This document shows, one piece after another, positions 1-12,100 of a stretch of DNA of 64,000 nt. Where the stretch lies: the NCBI GenBank assembly GCA_014281115.1, contig JACONQ010000005.1:3038001-3102000 (forward strand). The letters are read 5' to 3'. Each line of letters opens with the position of its first letter. The stretch's first letter is position 1. This DNA is from Laburnicola sp. R22_1. Its lineage: Eukaryota; Ascomycota; Dothideomycetes; Pleosporales; Didymosphaeriaceae. A model generated the notes under the pieces. The model had not been told where the DNA came from. It worked only from the letters and a program-made list of their open reading frames with translations, and did not search any database. The position numbers and the translations under genes are program-made.

Positions 1-3000
1 TTCGAACCCAGCTTGCTCATCATCTATTGTTAACGACATCACTTCACTCCACTCGTTTCCATCGGCGCGATATCCTCGGATCATTACGATGATTTCGCCC
101 TCCTTATCTCCATTGCGCGCAGAGATGCGATTCAATTGTATAGGAGGAAGCAGGAGCCAGCGTTCCGCATTGCCTACTTCGCATATTAAGAGGTCTCCGC
201 TGTTTCCATGCCCTGGTGCATCATCACGCAATAGCACCTCGACACGGCAATCGATCTCTTGTCCACTCGAGTGATATAGATGCAGATCGAAATGATCTCT
301 CGCACGGACGCAACGATCGGGGTCGATACGTACGCCCGCAAGAGGGGCAAGACTAACAGGGTCGCGCGAACGCGTGGCGTCAATGTTCGAGGCAGCTTCG
401 TCTTCTAGACGTGCGTGCTCGTCGTTCGAGCGTTTCCGAGCAGCATCAACGAGGTCTTGGAAGATAGTTGTCATTTTACCTGACCGCTCTGTGGGCTTGA
501 CGTGATTGATGCCCTATCAGCAGTCAGTGGAGAACGCACATGAATATTCACATATCAACCAACCTTGATGGTCTTAGCAAGATATTTCAATCGGACCAAG
601 GGACGCTTGAGCATGTACGCAACATCGACTCGTTCGCCCTCACCGTTAACGACGTAGCCTTCGGCATTGCGGGGCATTCCTTCGTCCCATGGCGCGCCAT
701 CGTCGGGACCATTCACAACCTTCGCCGGCTTGAAAGGATCCTCGTCAGCAGAGGCAAGACTAATGACCACGTCTTGGAAGCCGAGACGCCAGGCAGCAAT
801 ATAGTCGGTGTATACTCGTTGGGCGCTCTGTGCCCACGATAAGAACGCGTCCGAGTCCTCCTTGGGTACACGTTTGTGCAACACCTTCAGGCGCTCAAGC
901 GAAACTCCCATATCAACGATGGGCTTCGTAACGGTATTTGGGTCGGTATGAGTTGATCGACTGAACAATCCAGCGGCAACGGCGGAGTCGGATTTGGATA
1001 GAACGCAACTGAGAAGCACAGGTATGACGCCGTCCACCAGGGTGCGGAGTTCTCGCATATATTTGTTTTCGTCTGAAGCAAGCTCGTTCATGATATCGCC
1101 AACTGTGGCAGTAGCTAAGCGGCTTCTGTTCGTTCTAATGCTCCGCGCGGACACAATACTCTTCGTGCTTGCCTTGGGCATGGAGAGCACCGAAATCAGG
1201 TCCGCGTGGCTCGCAAGCCTGTTGCGTCTTGTACTCTTGCGGCTCACAATGGTCGAAGTCTCCACACGGAACTGTGACTCCACTTCCGACGCAGCTACCG
1301 TCGAAATTGTGTTGCTTTCCTCAGTCATGCCTTCTCTTGCTTCTGAGTGCACGGCCTCAGAGGGTGCAGTTTGCTGCATCTTCGTTGCAAACGTATTCAT
1401 GGAGACAATCGTTGAGAGCGGTTTGCCCCTCGAGGGGAATACCCGGCGCATCGCTAGTTCCATTGCCTGCGGTTCAATAGAAGAGGACGGAGTAGATGAA
1501 GCGGGCTTCTCTTCCTTCTTCTGCAGTTCTCGAGCAGGCAATGACATTACGCGATCCTTTGTGGGCGAGTGTTGCGTGCGTCTGGCGCCACGGCGCTTTA
1601 GTGTAGGGGTAGGTGTCAATTCCCCCTCTTTGTCCGCAGTGGGTGACTCCGTGGGTCCTGCCGAAGACACTATCGATGCTTCCTCTGTTGCGGGTGGTTC
1701 TATCCGAATAGTGGAACTCCTCTTCCTCCTCCGTCGCCGGCTGTCGCTTGTACGCTCCGGGACATCCTCGACCGGTGCGTCTTTCGCGTCTGTAGATGCG
1801 CTCACATCCGATTTGTCTGCTTTTGAGGGCAGCTCTAAAGTAGAGACAGACTCTTTTGATTTGCGTCGGCGACGTGATTCTGGCTCGACGAATGGGTCTG
1901 GGGTTGTCTGGAGCCACGCTTCTAGACGACTTCCCAGCTTTTGGGGTGGAGTTGCAGGAGCAGCTGGTTCGGGTGCTTGGGGCGAAATGTCCTGCTCTTC
2001 TTTTTGATATGATCTGCGATGGGATTTTCGTCTGTCTGTGCATGTGGGGTCCGGCGAAGTCTCACCCGATACATCACTGTGGACTTTTCTCCTGCTCTTC
2101 CGCCTTCTCTCTCTAATCTCATTACGAATCCGTATTTCTGTTTCGCTCGGCTCGTATTCAACCGTGACTATGCTGGCGGGATCTTCGCTAAGTGCCGTGT
2201 CTGACACACGGATAGAGTGTTGTTTAATAGGTGTGACGTCCTCGGCAGAAAGCGACCCTCGAGGTGACGTCCGCGCTCGTGGACGGCGGCGCACCCGTAC
2301 TATTTCCGTCTTTTCCTTCTCCAGTGGCGGAGAAGGCTGCAATGCCACCCCCTCGTTCCCGCTCTCTGCATTTTTTCCGCTTCCCGACCCGCTACTGGCC
2401 GGTCGTTCACCGTTCCCGGAGCTTGTTGGACGCGACAGTCTTCTTTGTCGCTGTGCGCGCATCCGTTGCCCCGTACTCTTAGATGTGAAATTGATCAAGG
2501 GCTTCGGCAGTAGCGGCGGGGTCGAGAGCTTGGGCTCGGGGCTGTCGGCTTTTTCGGCTTTTTCGACTTTCTCGACTTTGCGGACGGCGGGACGCACCCA
2601 GGCGGTGGGTAGCTGCTTTGGCGACGTACGCTTGGTTGGGTTCTTCGGCGGCGACGTCTTGTTGCGCCAGTGCGAGTCGCTTACGACGCGCTTCTTGGGC
2701 GCGGTTGCGATGTGGACCTCATCGTCGAGTTTGTTGTGCAGCGGCGGCTTCTTCGCGCTCTTCGGACGCTCCGCAACAGCTTCAACCGACTCGGGCGGTG
2801 CAGGCGCAGATAGCGGTGGTGGTGTCTCCTCAGCAGGCTTTGATTTGGGAGTCGAGGGCAACTTGGGCGACGGCGCGGCTTTGGGCTCACCGTCACGCAC
2901 TGCATTCACTGCATCGGGGGCGTCCTCTGGTTCCGCGTTGAGCTCGACCTGCCATTTCCGGATCTTGTCCTTCACGTTGGCCGGGCGGTCGATTCCAATG

Positions 3001-3116
3001 GCCTTGCCGAAATCTGCACCTCTCATGGTGCTGCTGGGTGCGGCCGTCTTCGCCTTGACATCCTCCTTCTGGCCGGGCGCGTGGTTAGGGCTTTGCAGTG
3101 CAGGCGACGGGGGCAT
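1..3116 (-). CDS. RhoGEF (Dbl-homology) protein, 3' end outside window
   Basis: Seen: the ATG at 3116 opens an 851-codon exon (3116-564). A 50-bp GT...AG intron follows (563-514), and the frame continues open through 513-1 to the window edge, so the C-terminus is missing. Residues 1 to about 660 are low-complexity, rich in Pro/Ser/Lys/Arg and probably disordered. From about residue 670 the sequence fits a DH domain (GDIMNELASDENKYMREL, later LKRPLVRLKYLAKTIK). The second exon (GINHVKPTERSGKMTTIFQD onward) looks like the end of DH plus a PH-like region. Known: DH domains exchange GDP for GTP on Rho/Cdc42 GTPases and act in polarity and cytokinesis. The subfamily is not determined. The many long frames on the opposite strand here are shadows of this GC-rich exon. 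Confidence 0.85.
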
Positions 3117-3912
3117 GTAGGCTTCTGCTGGACATTGGCGCCGGCGGTGGGTGCGCGTGAGGCGTGCGGGCAGGGACGTCTGTTGCTTTGGTCGACGGCT
3201 GCTGACCCAAAGACGTCAACACGGGCTTATGGAGGCTATACCCCCGCACTTCTGTGCCTACAGCGCCCGGAAGCGCAGGCAGACGGCGGGTGAGGGCGAG
3301 AAGAACGAGCGTGGGTAAATGGCAGTGAAGGACACCAGGCCATGCAGCGGCTGCATTCAAGATCGGCTCAGAAGACAAACCGGCTAGCGAGCCGAAGCGT
3401 CGAAGGCCCCTGTCGATGGCGTAGATCGAGCTTGTTCATGCGAACACCCGCCGCGCCATGTGCTCGCAGCTTATGGGGCGCTCGACGCTGGCTGCGCTCC
3501 CAGCCACCGTTTATGCCTGGGAGACATGCGCTGCGCTGCGTTGCCAGGCGGCCAATCCCCAATACGGTTACCACCTCCGTGGCCCGCGAACCTCGTGTGC
3601 AGTCCCAGCATGCCAGGGCCTATATCCACGACTTGCCCATGCCGACGACGCATATATGTACATGCCAAAGTCACATGTACCGGGTGAACAACCCAACGAA
3701 TCATGGTTGATTAACGATTAATAGTAGTGAATAACAAACACTTTTGTTCCAGCCAGGGTATCATCGAGTTCCGCACCCAACATCCACCACTCCCGATGGC
3801 CACGCCGAGTCCCTCTGTGGCGTCCTGCACCTCGGGCAACCTCCTCTCCACGCGGCGAATTAGAAATCGGCACCGAGAAGACGCCGGCCGACGTGTCGCA
3901 CAGGACATCCTC
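3117..3912. other. Intergenic region between RhoGEF and EBP-like gene
   Basis: Normal composition. Several short frames overlap on both strands, but none has a recognisable domain or a convincing start and intron structure. It should hold the RhoGEF promoter and 5' UTR and the 3' end of the EBP-like transcript. I see nothing else. Confidence 0.5.
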
Positions 3913-4742
3913 CTACAGCCTCTTCTTCGCGCTGCCATTCTGCAGGCCCCCATTAATCACCTTCTCTGCCCTGTCAAGCGCGCTGAACGCTCTCGAGCAC
4001 GCGCCAACGCTCTTGCAAATCAAACAAAAGGGTATGACAATCCAGAACGAGTTCATGAGAACAAAGTAGCCCCAGTAGTACGCCGCTTCTGGCCTTGAGT
4101 ATGAAAGACCCAGCATCGCCTCGTCAAACATGCTGGTCGCGTAGTACAGGACGTCGCCGTAGAACTGTCCGAGGGATACGATGATCTGGAAGGGGTGGCG
4201 GAGCGGGTGGTCGACTGCGATGAGCGACGCGGTGAGGAAAGACAGCGGTCCCCAAAAAGCCTGCGCAGTCAGCATTAAGCAATCGCGTCGGGCTAAGGGG
4301 CATTTACAGCAGTGATGCTCTCCATACAGAGCACAAACGCGCTATCTGCGGTAAGATACCTCGAGTCGGAGAGCGAGTATTCTTTCCATAGCTGGCCAAA
4401 CAGATCCTGGTTTCCCCCGATGGTTTTGAAGTTGTAGGCGTAGTAACCTTCGAAGAAAAGGTGTATGCAACCACCTGCCTCAACGTTAGCAAGCGCTCTT
4501 ATCCCGTCGACAAGGTAACATAACGTACACAGGACAAACCACATCAAAACCATAACATCCGACATGGGTATACTCGGTCGCACCCTTTTCACCACCCAAT
4601 ACGTGACGCTGAAAATGGCAGCACATCCTGCCGAGAACAGCGACACGAGCTCTACAGTGTTGTACTCATTGGCGAGGTAGCCCACGATTTCGGACTCGAT
4701 GGGGTAGTAGGGATGCTTTGGGACAGCCTTGATGGTCTCCAT
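3913..4742 (-). CDS. EBP/EXPERA-family sterol delta8-delta7 isomerase-like membrane protein
   Basis: Two exons, 4742-4308 and 4260-3913, joined across a 47-bp intron (donor GTAAAT, branch CTGAC, acceptor GCGCAG) in phase 0, giving about 260 aa. Family landmarks across the join are HLFFEGYY, WKEYSLSDSRYL, CMESITA then AFWGPLSF, HPLRHPFQ, GQFYGDVLYY and the C-terminal VLMNSFWIVIP. H94, E98 and E141 fall where emopamil-binding protein has its catalytic H76, E80 and E122. Several hydrophobic helices are visible, and the tail ends KKRL, compatible with ER residence. Known: EBP moves the sterol double bond from C8 to C7 in the ER, while most fungi use the unrelated ERG2 for this step. Whether this copy works in ergosterol synthesis or a side pathway cannot be told here. 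Confidence 0.85.
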
Positions 4743-5590
4743 GGCGGTAGTTGGTGGTGAAAAGGAGTCCTGCTGGGCGCGCTACGAAAAGAGCCGCCAT
4801 GGTGTTGCACCGTGTGAGAAAATTGGCTAGCACGAGTCGCGCTTGCCCAGACTTGCAATTTCGCGCGACGGCACGTGCTCACTCATCTCCACTACGTCAT
4901 ACCATCGAACCACTAACATAGGTATCCGCGAGTAGGTCCCGAGGTCCCTAGGTAGGCACCTGCATACGATCCCACTCGTGACCTTGGCATTCCTTCATAC
5001 TTTCGAAAACTCTCCCTCCGTTGTGACAGTGCTCCTCTCGTACGGGTACCGGTTTCTTCAGACCCTACGACCTGCGTCCTGCCTGCGGACCTTGAAACGT
5101 CTCCAATTGAAAGAACAATATAGAGGAGTACCTGCCCTTCTAGATCTTCCTTGCCAGTGACATACCTTATTCTATCGATGACCACACTCCTGGTCGGATG
5201 GGTTGCCTACTCTGGTTATGCTTAACAACCTTGGAAGCATGCAACTCACATGCTACTGAGTACCTACCTCATTCACTGCGGAGTACTGTATTACGGTATA
5301 TCCAAACATCAAGGGCCTAGCAATTTGCACCAATCTTGAGTGTTTGCCCTGGTTTGCAAATGTCGACGCTCCCGGGATCAAGGTTCCCCGCACGTCGATG
5401 ATTGCCAAGAACAGACGACAATTCTGCAGATGCAGCGGGCGTACATAATTCTCTCTATAGGCGCTGGGGATTAGCATAGCCCCGTGGCCTGAAGCCGACG
5501 AATATATAGCAGTCAGATCGTCCGTCACGAGGAACGTATCTCTTGTAGCAGAGAGAAGACCCGCCTTGGAGTCCAGGCATAACTCGCAGT
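4743..5590. other. Intergenic region upstream of EBP-like gene and GH27 fragment
   Basis: Unremarkable composition with only short, unrecognisable frames. It presumably carries the divergent promoters of the EBP-like gene (leftward) and the alpha-galactosidase remnant (rightward). No repeat or RNA gene seen. Confidence 0.45.
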
Positions 5591-6016
5591 ATGTTGCTCG
5601 AACTCATCGCATTACAAGGCCTCGTTTCAAGCGACGCATCGCTCGTTTTGAAAGGCAACGTTGGAAGGCTTCCAGCATTGGGGTGTAGGTTGCCACCCAC
5701 AACCTATGCCGCTTCACTCACAGTTCCCAGGGAATAGTTGGAACGCCTATGCCTGTGATATCACCGAATCGCAGTTCCTCTCGGCTGCAGAGAAGCTAGT
5801 CGAACTAGGCTTGAAGGTACGTTTGAAACAATGAAACAATTGCTTCGTAAAAGGCCTCCAACTAATCAAGATATAGGATGTGGGTTACGAATACGTCAAT
5901 ATCGATGACTGTTGGGCCGAGAACGAACATGATGCTACTACGGGACGCCTACTGCCTAATCTCACTCGTTTCGCCGATGGCATCAAGGGCACTGCAGACA
6001 AGGTTCATGAGATGGG
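5591..6016 (+). pseudogene. GH27 alpha-galactosidase, 5' exons only
   Basis: Three consecutive exons can be read: 5591-5684 (starts MLLELIALQGL, ends GRLPALG), 5731-5816 and 5877 to about 6016. The introns are 46 and 60 bp, the second with an ACTAATC branch site. Joined, they give the GH27 N-terminal signature LGWNSWNAYACDITESQFLS, then GYEYVNIDDCWAENEHDATT and FADGIKGTADKVHEMG. The Trp of GWNSWN is split T|GG by the first intron, which supports the model. The frame ends in a 19-nt poly-T tract, before the region holding the nucleophile Asp. About two thirds of the enzyme is missing, so this is a truncated gene. The intact family releases galactose from raffinose-type sugars and galactomannan outside the cell. 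Confidence 0.85.
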
Positions 6017-6200
6017 TTTTTTTTTTTTTTTTTTTGTGAACAAAACTGCATCCCGCAGCTATACTATGGTAAAAGAAAATCTAGCTATAACATTTTTTTT
6101 CTGTGTACCAGCTCTGTGAGATAGATACCATGTGAATACATGTGAAAGCGAACAGTTTAATAGCTAAAGTATATAAAAAAAAGAGTGTAATTAGAATTAG
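6017..6200. other. Poly-T/AT-rich junction replacing the end of one gene and the start of the next
   Basis: A 19-nt T run (6017-6035) is followed by about 165 bp of AT-rich non-coding sequence with runs such as ATAAAAAAAAG. It sits exactly where the alpha-galactosidase stops and before the SDR becomes recognisable. A poly-T on this strand could be the A-tail of a LINE- or SINE-like insertion in the opposite orientation. I found no target-site duplication, as expected if a deletion accompanied the event. Confidence 0.5.
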
Positions 6201-7178
6201 CTATGTATAGTGTATCAACACGTCCAGGCGCAAGCATATGGAGTAAAGAAGTACCATGTCTGCTCATTGCTAGCTTTCTCACACAAAGCAGAAGCGATTC
6301 AAGACACAGCCACTACAAACAACACCAAAGCATGGTATCGCCCGCTCAACATTACCGACGCAGATGCCATCCCGCCGGTATTCGATGCTATTCGAGAAGA
6401 AATACGATCCCCAATACATGGGCTAGTAGCCTGCGCGGGCATATCAGGCGTTTGCGACGCGACGTCTTACCCCGTTGACGCTTTTCGCAAGATTCTTGAT
6501 GTGAACATCACTGGGACATTCCTGACAGCCCAGGCTGTTGCCAAAGAGATGCATGCCGCCAATGTTCCAGGGAGTATGGTTTTAATAGCTAGCATGAGTG
6601 GATGGATTAGCAACAAGGGTATAAATACCGCAGCATACAACGCTTCCAAATCTGCTCTGCATCAGCTAGCGCGCTCACTGGCTGCTGAATGGGTCCATCC
6701 ACAGAATAGTTTCTGGTACTACCCTGCAGATGCATATCTGCCAATTCGAGTTAATACTATTAGTTCAGGTCATATTCAGACGCCTTTGACCGCAGAGACG
6801 CAAGAGAGTGGTTTGGTGGACGAGTGGGCGAAGCAAAACATGCTGGGCAGGATCAGTCAGGTTGAGGAGTTATAGAGCACCTGTTTTATTCTTGCTTACA
6901 GAAGGCTCGAGTTATATGACTGGGGCGGTAAGTAGCCTGCCTCATCATACAGGGTGTTGGCACGTCGGGAGTAACCCCTGTAGACACTCTAGCCTTTATT
7001 AGTATAGACCAATAGGCTGTGATTGGCTAGAGGCTCTAATCTGCCAATCACAGTCTCGAAAAATACAGTTAGCTCTAGCAGGGGTTACTCCCGACGTGCC
7101 AACACCCTGTAGATAGCGAAGCTACTTGCTAATTGATTATAGGATCTTCGCGTGGATGGTGGGCATTGTGCGTGGTGA
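6201..7178 (+). pseudogene. Short-chain dehydrogenase/reductase, 5'-truncated and frameshifted
   Basis: The recognisable part begins around AIQDTATTNN and runs through LVACAGISG (the usual NAG-type motif), the active-site YNASK with the Ser of IASMSG upstream, and GRISQVEE. An extra T near 6870 shifts the frame. Reading on in the next frame gives YRAPVLFLLTEGSSYMTGA, a typical SDR C-terminus. The intron 6928-7142 is followed by a last exon, 7143-7178, encoding DLRVDGGHCAW and a stop. The N-terminal Rossmann TGxxxGxG strand is absent. The product resembles fungal NAD(P)-dependent polyol or sorbose-type reductases, but substrate cannot be assigned. Truncation plus frameshift make it a pseudogene. 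Its last intron contains the MITE described separately. Confidence 0.8.
6950..7109. mobile_element. 160-bp TA-flanked MITE inside the last SDR intron
   Basis: Perfect 31-bp terminal inverted repeats begin CAGGGTGTTGGCACGTCGGG (6950-6980 and 7079-7109), flanked by TA on both sides (6948-6949, 7110-7111). A nested inverted repeat (CTGTGATTGGC at 7017-7027, GCCAATCACAG at 7043-7053) makes the interior foldable too. No coding capacity. Removing the element and one TA leaves a 53-bp intron, the local norm. The TA target and CAGGG end indicate a non-autonomous Tc1/mariner-superfamily element. Confidence 0.9.
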
Positions 7179-7525
7179 TATTAACTAGGTAGGCAGCATG
7201 CTCCACGGTGAGACCTACAGAACTGTGTGGAAAAAAAAATCCAAACTGCGGGCTACAAGAAAGACATACCAATAAGAGCGTGTTGTGGAAAGATCGGTCT
7301 TGTCGAGTTGAAGCGCATATACAGCCTCACGCCCAGGTCGAAAGTTGGAGACCGTACCTCGTGTCCGTCTACCACAATTCCATTTCAATACCTAACAGAG
7401 CGATAGGCACCACTACATTAGGCGCACCCTATTCCACTGTTAGACATCCTGCTCATAACCCCGGGTCGATATTTTGCGGAAGTGCACCAAGACCTGAATG
7501 CGAATCACCCTGGTATGCCAACAAG
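7179..7525. other. Intergenic region up to the isochore edge
   Basis: Normal composition changing to TA-rich sequence near 7525. The long plus-strand frame here lacks an ATG start and any recognisable motif, so I do not call it a gene. Confidence 0.5.
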
Positions 7526-8812
7526 CCTTATAGCTATCTATGTAAAATAATAAGTATTAACGTTAGAAGTATATAATTAATACTATAGTTACTTAAAAGA
7601 CCTTAGGTGCTATATTAGCAGCTCTACTTAAGACCACGTAGCGCGGCCGCAATATTAAGCTTCTAAGTAAATCTAAGTAGGACGGGCTAATTGCGGGCAT
7701 TAATTTCTACTAAGATATCTTGTAATATTAACTACTATATATAGTTTTATGCGCTTTTTTTTGTAATTACCTTTTTTACGCTCTTTTTAATTACTAAGCA
7801 GGGGGCTCTGCTTTTTTTGTCATGTTATTTGGTTTTTTTTTTGCGACTAAGGGGTTTCTAATAAAATTATTACAATAATAGCAGTTATCCCTCCTACTAT
7901 TATTAATATAGAAAAGCGTTTTAAGATATTTAATAAAAAGGGGTTAGCGTATTATAAGCAAGCTAAGTAAGCTTAGTAAGCTTAGCGCGTATACTTTAAG
8001 CAAAAAAATCTATATACAAAATATAATAAGGCCACATCGCTATACTATAGTTTAGAGTAGGGGGAGAATAAGAAAGTACTTAACTCTTATCTTCCTCCTC
8101 TACTATTATCCCTAAAGATATTACTAAAAGTAATAGCTATAATAGTAGGTTTATACTACTTATAAGATATATACTAGATAAAAGCTTATATACTATAGGT
8201 ATACTAATACTTTATCTTTATATTAAAGTTAATCTTAAAGAGACTTCTACTACTCTATTTTCTACTATCCTCTTAAGCCCTAATACTAAAATTATAGTTA
8301 ATACTACTTAAAAGTATACTTTCTATTTACTTACTACTATTACTAGGGCTACACTAAAGTACTACTTTATTTAAAAGATTATTAATAGATTAAAGTAAAA
8401 GTATACTTTAGTTTATATAAGGCGATTTTAGTATACTAGTTAGGCTAGTAATAGATTAGTAACTAAAGGCGCAATAATAAATATATAAAGTTTTTACTAT
8501 AGTTTCTTATATTATTATAAGTTAGAAAGGCGGTAATAAAGGGCAAGATTAAGGGAAAGAAGAGAAAAAGGTATTTATTAATAAGTTATTAAGGGAGAAA
8601 AGTATTATATAAATATATTAGATTCTTATAATTATTATAGTGTTAAATAGTAAGCGTATTATATAAGTATATTATATAGTAGTGTATAAATATAGCGTAA
8701 TTACTAATAATAAAGTAAAAGTTAGTTTACTATATATACTTTAAGTAAATATAATAAATATTAGAGTGTTTATAAATATTAGGTAAGTATATAGTTTATA
8801 AACTATTCTTAT
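7526..8812. repeat. RIP-degraded AT-rich repeat DNA at the left isochore edge
   Basis: TA-dominated sequence with stops in all frames. It contains a block (about 7770-7830: TTAATTACTAAGCAGGGG then CTCTGC) that recurs near 23.7 and 47.4 kb. A second block (about 7850-7935) begins TAAGGGGTTTCTAATAAAA and recurs inverted near 38.58-38.68 kb. The parent elements cannot be named. Confidence 0.6.
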
Positions 8813-9100
8813 TATCTATACACTATATAGGTAAGGGCACCTAAGGGTGTTAAGATTTTAATATTATCGCACAATAGTATTATATGAGAATTATATAATG
8901 CCTATACGTCGCGGTCTATACGCTATAAGATCTTCTTCTTTCTATTTATACCCCTTCTAGATATAAGCAATTATTACTAAAGTTAGTTCTATTATATATT
9001 TTTTTCTTATATAATTACCCTATATACTCTCTACACTTACTAGTATAGAGAATTAGAATTTAATATCTATATAGCTAGCTATAGAGTACCTATTTAACAC
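8813..9100 (+). repeat. 5' LTR of the RIPped Copia relic
   Basis: Shares long stretches with 15578-15853, with 38831-40992 (itself interrupted) and with 46809-47083. Differences are dominated by C/T and G/A changes next to A/T. The ends are approximate because RIP has eroded the TG...CA termini. Confidence 0.65.
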
Positions 9101-12100
9101 TAATTAGTAGTTAACTAATTCTTAACTATAAATTAGTAAGAGTAAAGACAAATCGCATAAGTTATTATTAGCTATATAATTTATTTTACATACTCTATCC
9201 TCCATATATAAAAGAATAGTAGACTAAAAACTTTATAGAGTTAGTAAGTAGATATTACTACTATACAAAACAATGAAAGTAATTATATAAGATATTATTA
9301 ACTGTATAATTTGTTTTATTATATCCTATTCTCTATATATAAGAGAATAGCAAATTAAACCTTTATAAAGTTAGTAAGTAGATATTACTACTATATAAAA
9401 CAAAGGAAGCAATTATATAAGACGTATAAAACCTATTCTTATCTATAAAAAGAGTAGATTAACTCTTTTATTAAGTTAGTAAGTAGATATTACTACTATA
9501 TAAGATTTAAGAAAAGATAGTGCACTAAGCACACTACTAGTAACTATATAAACACATAGTTAGATAATAATACACTCTAATAAAGCGCAACTCTCTATAT
9601 AACTAACCTATTAAACAAACTAGTTATATAATAGCTACCCCTACTACCTTATAAAAAGCCTCTGCTATCTTATATAAAGTTTCTACTATCTTATAAGATA
9701 ACACTAATATGCCTAAGTATACTAGACTATATAATTAGTATATTAAAGAAATAGAAATATTAGAGAAAACACTGCGTAAGGGAACAAGACTTATATATTA
9801 AAATAATAAGATTAATATAGCAAACAATTCTTTTTAGTTAGAAATGTAATTATACGCAGTATATACTATTACTAAATATTATATATTATACTAGAAAGGG
9901 ACAGCTTTCTTAGAGTTATTCTAGAAAGACTTTAAAGAATAGAAAGAGTACTATTTTTTAGAGTTAGGCTATACGTATAAAAGAGAGCTTATAGCAGTTC
10001 TAAAAGAAAAGGGCATTAAGCTAAGAATAAATACTAAAGCTATAAATACTAGCAAATTATACAAAGTAGCCTAAGGTAATATAGATACTACTTATATAAC
10101 ACTGCCTTTGCTAGCTTGCCTAATACCTTATACGCAGACACTAAAGCTAATTCTAAAAATACTAAAGCTAACTAAGCTATTATATAAACCTAAATAGAGT
10201 AAGCTACTACTACTATAGGTATCTATATAGGTATAGTACTAAGAATAATCTTATTTATATAAATAATTAAATAAACTACTACTTTTTATATATAGTACCT
10301 AACTACTATTTTGCCTACCTATTTGCGACTATTAAACACTATATAAAATAGAGTTACTACTAGCTAAACGCAAATTATAGGCACTATACTAATCTATATT
10401 GCCTAAGCCTATGCTATAATCTAACCTATATAAGCTTTCGCCTAAGCACAATCTACCTCCTTAGAGACTTCTAGCCAATAAGCTAATCTATTTTTAAAAG
10501 GTATAGAATAAGAAAAATAACTATATAGGAGCTCTATATAATATTTTAGTAAATAAGACTAGAATCTTTATAGACCTATATAGACGCCTAAATATTGCTA
10601 GGAATTAATATCTAAATATCTTTTTAGATATCCTTACTAGCTATGCAGCATAGTATTACCTCTATACTATCTACCTTAGATAATTATAGAAGCGCTTATA
10701 CAAAGCACTTAATAGTTACTTTAATACTACTATTAACTACAACTAGTATTAGACAAACTAGACTATAATAACTTTTATATAATACTAGCATAAAAACCCT
10801 AATAAGAGTCTATATAAAGTTCTAGAGATAATAATTAATAGGCTTACCCTTATATAAAAAGCATTAGGTGTAAACTTTACTAGGGAAATTCCTCTATATA
10901 CTACTATTATATAAGTATACTATAAATAACTAGAGCTAGAGTAGGCTATATTTACTATTAAGCTAACCTATAAAGCGCTATTTGCTAATCTCTATGCGTT
11001 AATCTAAGTTATAATTAATTGCTAATCTAATTAGCACTTATAAGAGGCTAATATATACTATACTAATTGCAAATATAACTTTTTCGCATAAAGAGATAGA
11101 TTACTAGTCCCTTATAGATAAGGATTTTGTAAAAGATTTGTACTATTATTATTACAATTTAGATCCTAATTAAATAATATTTATATAAGATTAAAGAAGT
11201 GTTTTATATACTATAAGGAAAGTTATTAGTCTTTAAACTATTTGCGTAAGAAGCGTACCCGCGTAATAAGATAGTATATTACCTTTTATAAAGAATATAA
11301 TAAGGAAACGCCTTTATATAAAGCTGTTTAGTTCTATATCTAGAAGTTTAAAGGCTATAATAATAAAGAACCTACCCTATATAAAAAGAGAAGTAGAGTA
11401 AAAATAATAAGAATAGTAATAATCTAGTGTCCTACCTAACTACTACTACCTAACTTTACTATATAACTAGCGAATATATCTATAAGATAGAGATAAAGAA
11501 GTGTATAGAATAGTTTATCCTTAAGAATTAATATTATATAATATACTAAGATAAATTATAAAATATAGGTGCAGTAAGAATTTTTACTATTAGTAAGACA
11601 TAGCTAGAAATATATATATAAGAAAACCCTTATATAAAGATTAATTAGACACCTAGTAACACTAATATTAGCTTTAGAGGTTAGAACCTATAAGAATCTC
11701 TAGAAACTATATAAATTATAAATCTAATAGAAACAGTTACCTACTATATCCTAAATACTCTAACACTATTTCTACTATTACTAGTAGATGCTAATAAGCT
11801 AGGTGCCTACTTTAGTAATATTCTTAATATTATTATATAAAATAATAGCATAACTATACCTATTATACGCAAATAGGAACATTTTTTCTTTAATATTAGT
11901 AAGGAAGAAAGTGTGTCTTTCTTTACTAAATAAGAACTTCGCCGCCTTTATTAACAATTTAGATATCCCTATATAAAAAGACTTTAAAATATACTTATTA
12001 ATACTAGCTATAAAGTTAATACTACTATACTAAATAAAATCTAAAAGTTTTGCCACTACTACTAATTGCACAAGTAAGCGCTATATTACTTTAAGTTTAC

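Noticed and set aside
994..2941. Long open frames on the plus strand opposite the RhoGEF exon
   Set aside because: They are shadows of a GC-rich Ser/Arg/Pro-rich exon: no domains, and codon patterns mirror the minus-strand gene.
3085..3710. Overlapping frames of 70-122 codons upstream of the RhoGEF
   Set aside because: No motifs, low-complexity composition, no intron evidence; more likely 5' UTR and intergenic DNA.
7208..7576. 122-codon plus-strand frame after the SDR
   Set aside because: It has no ATG at its start, no recognisable motif and runs into RIPped DNA.
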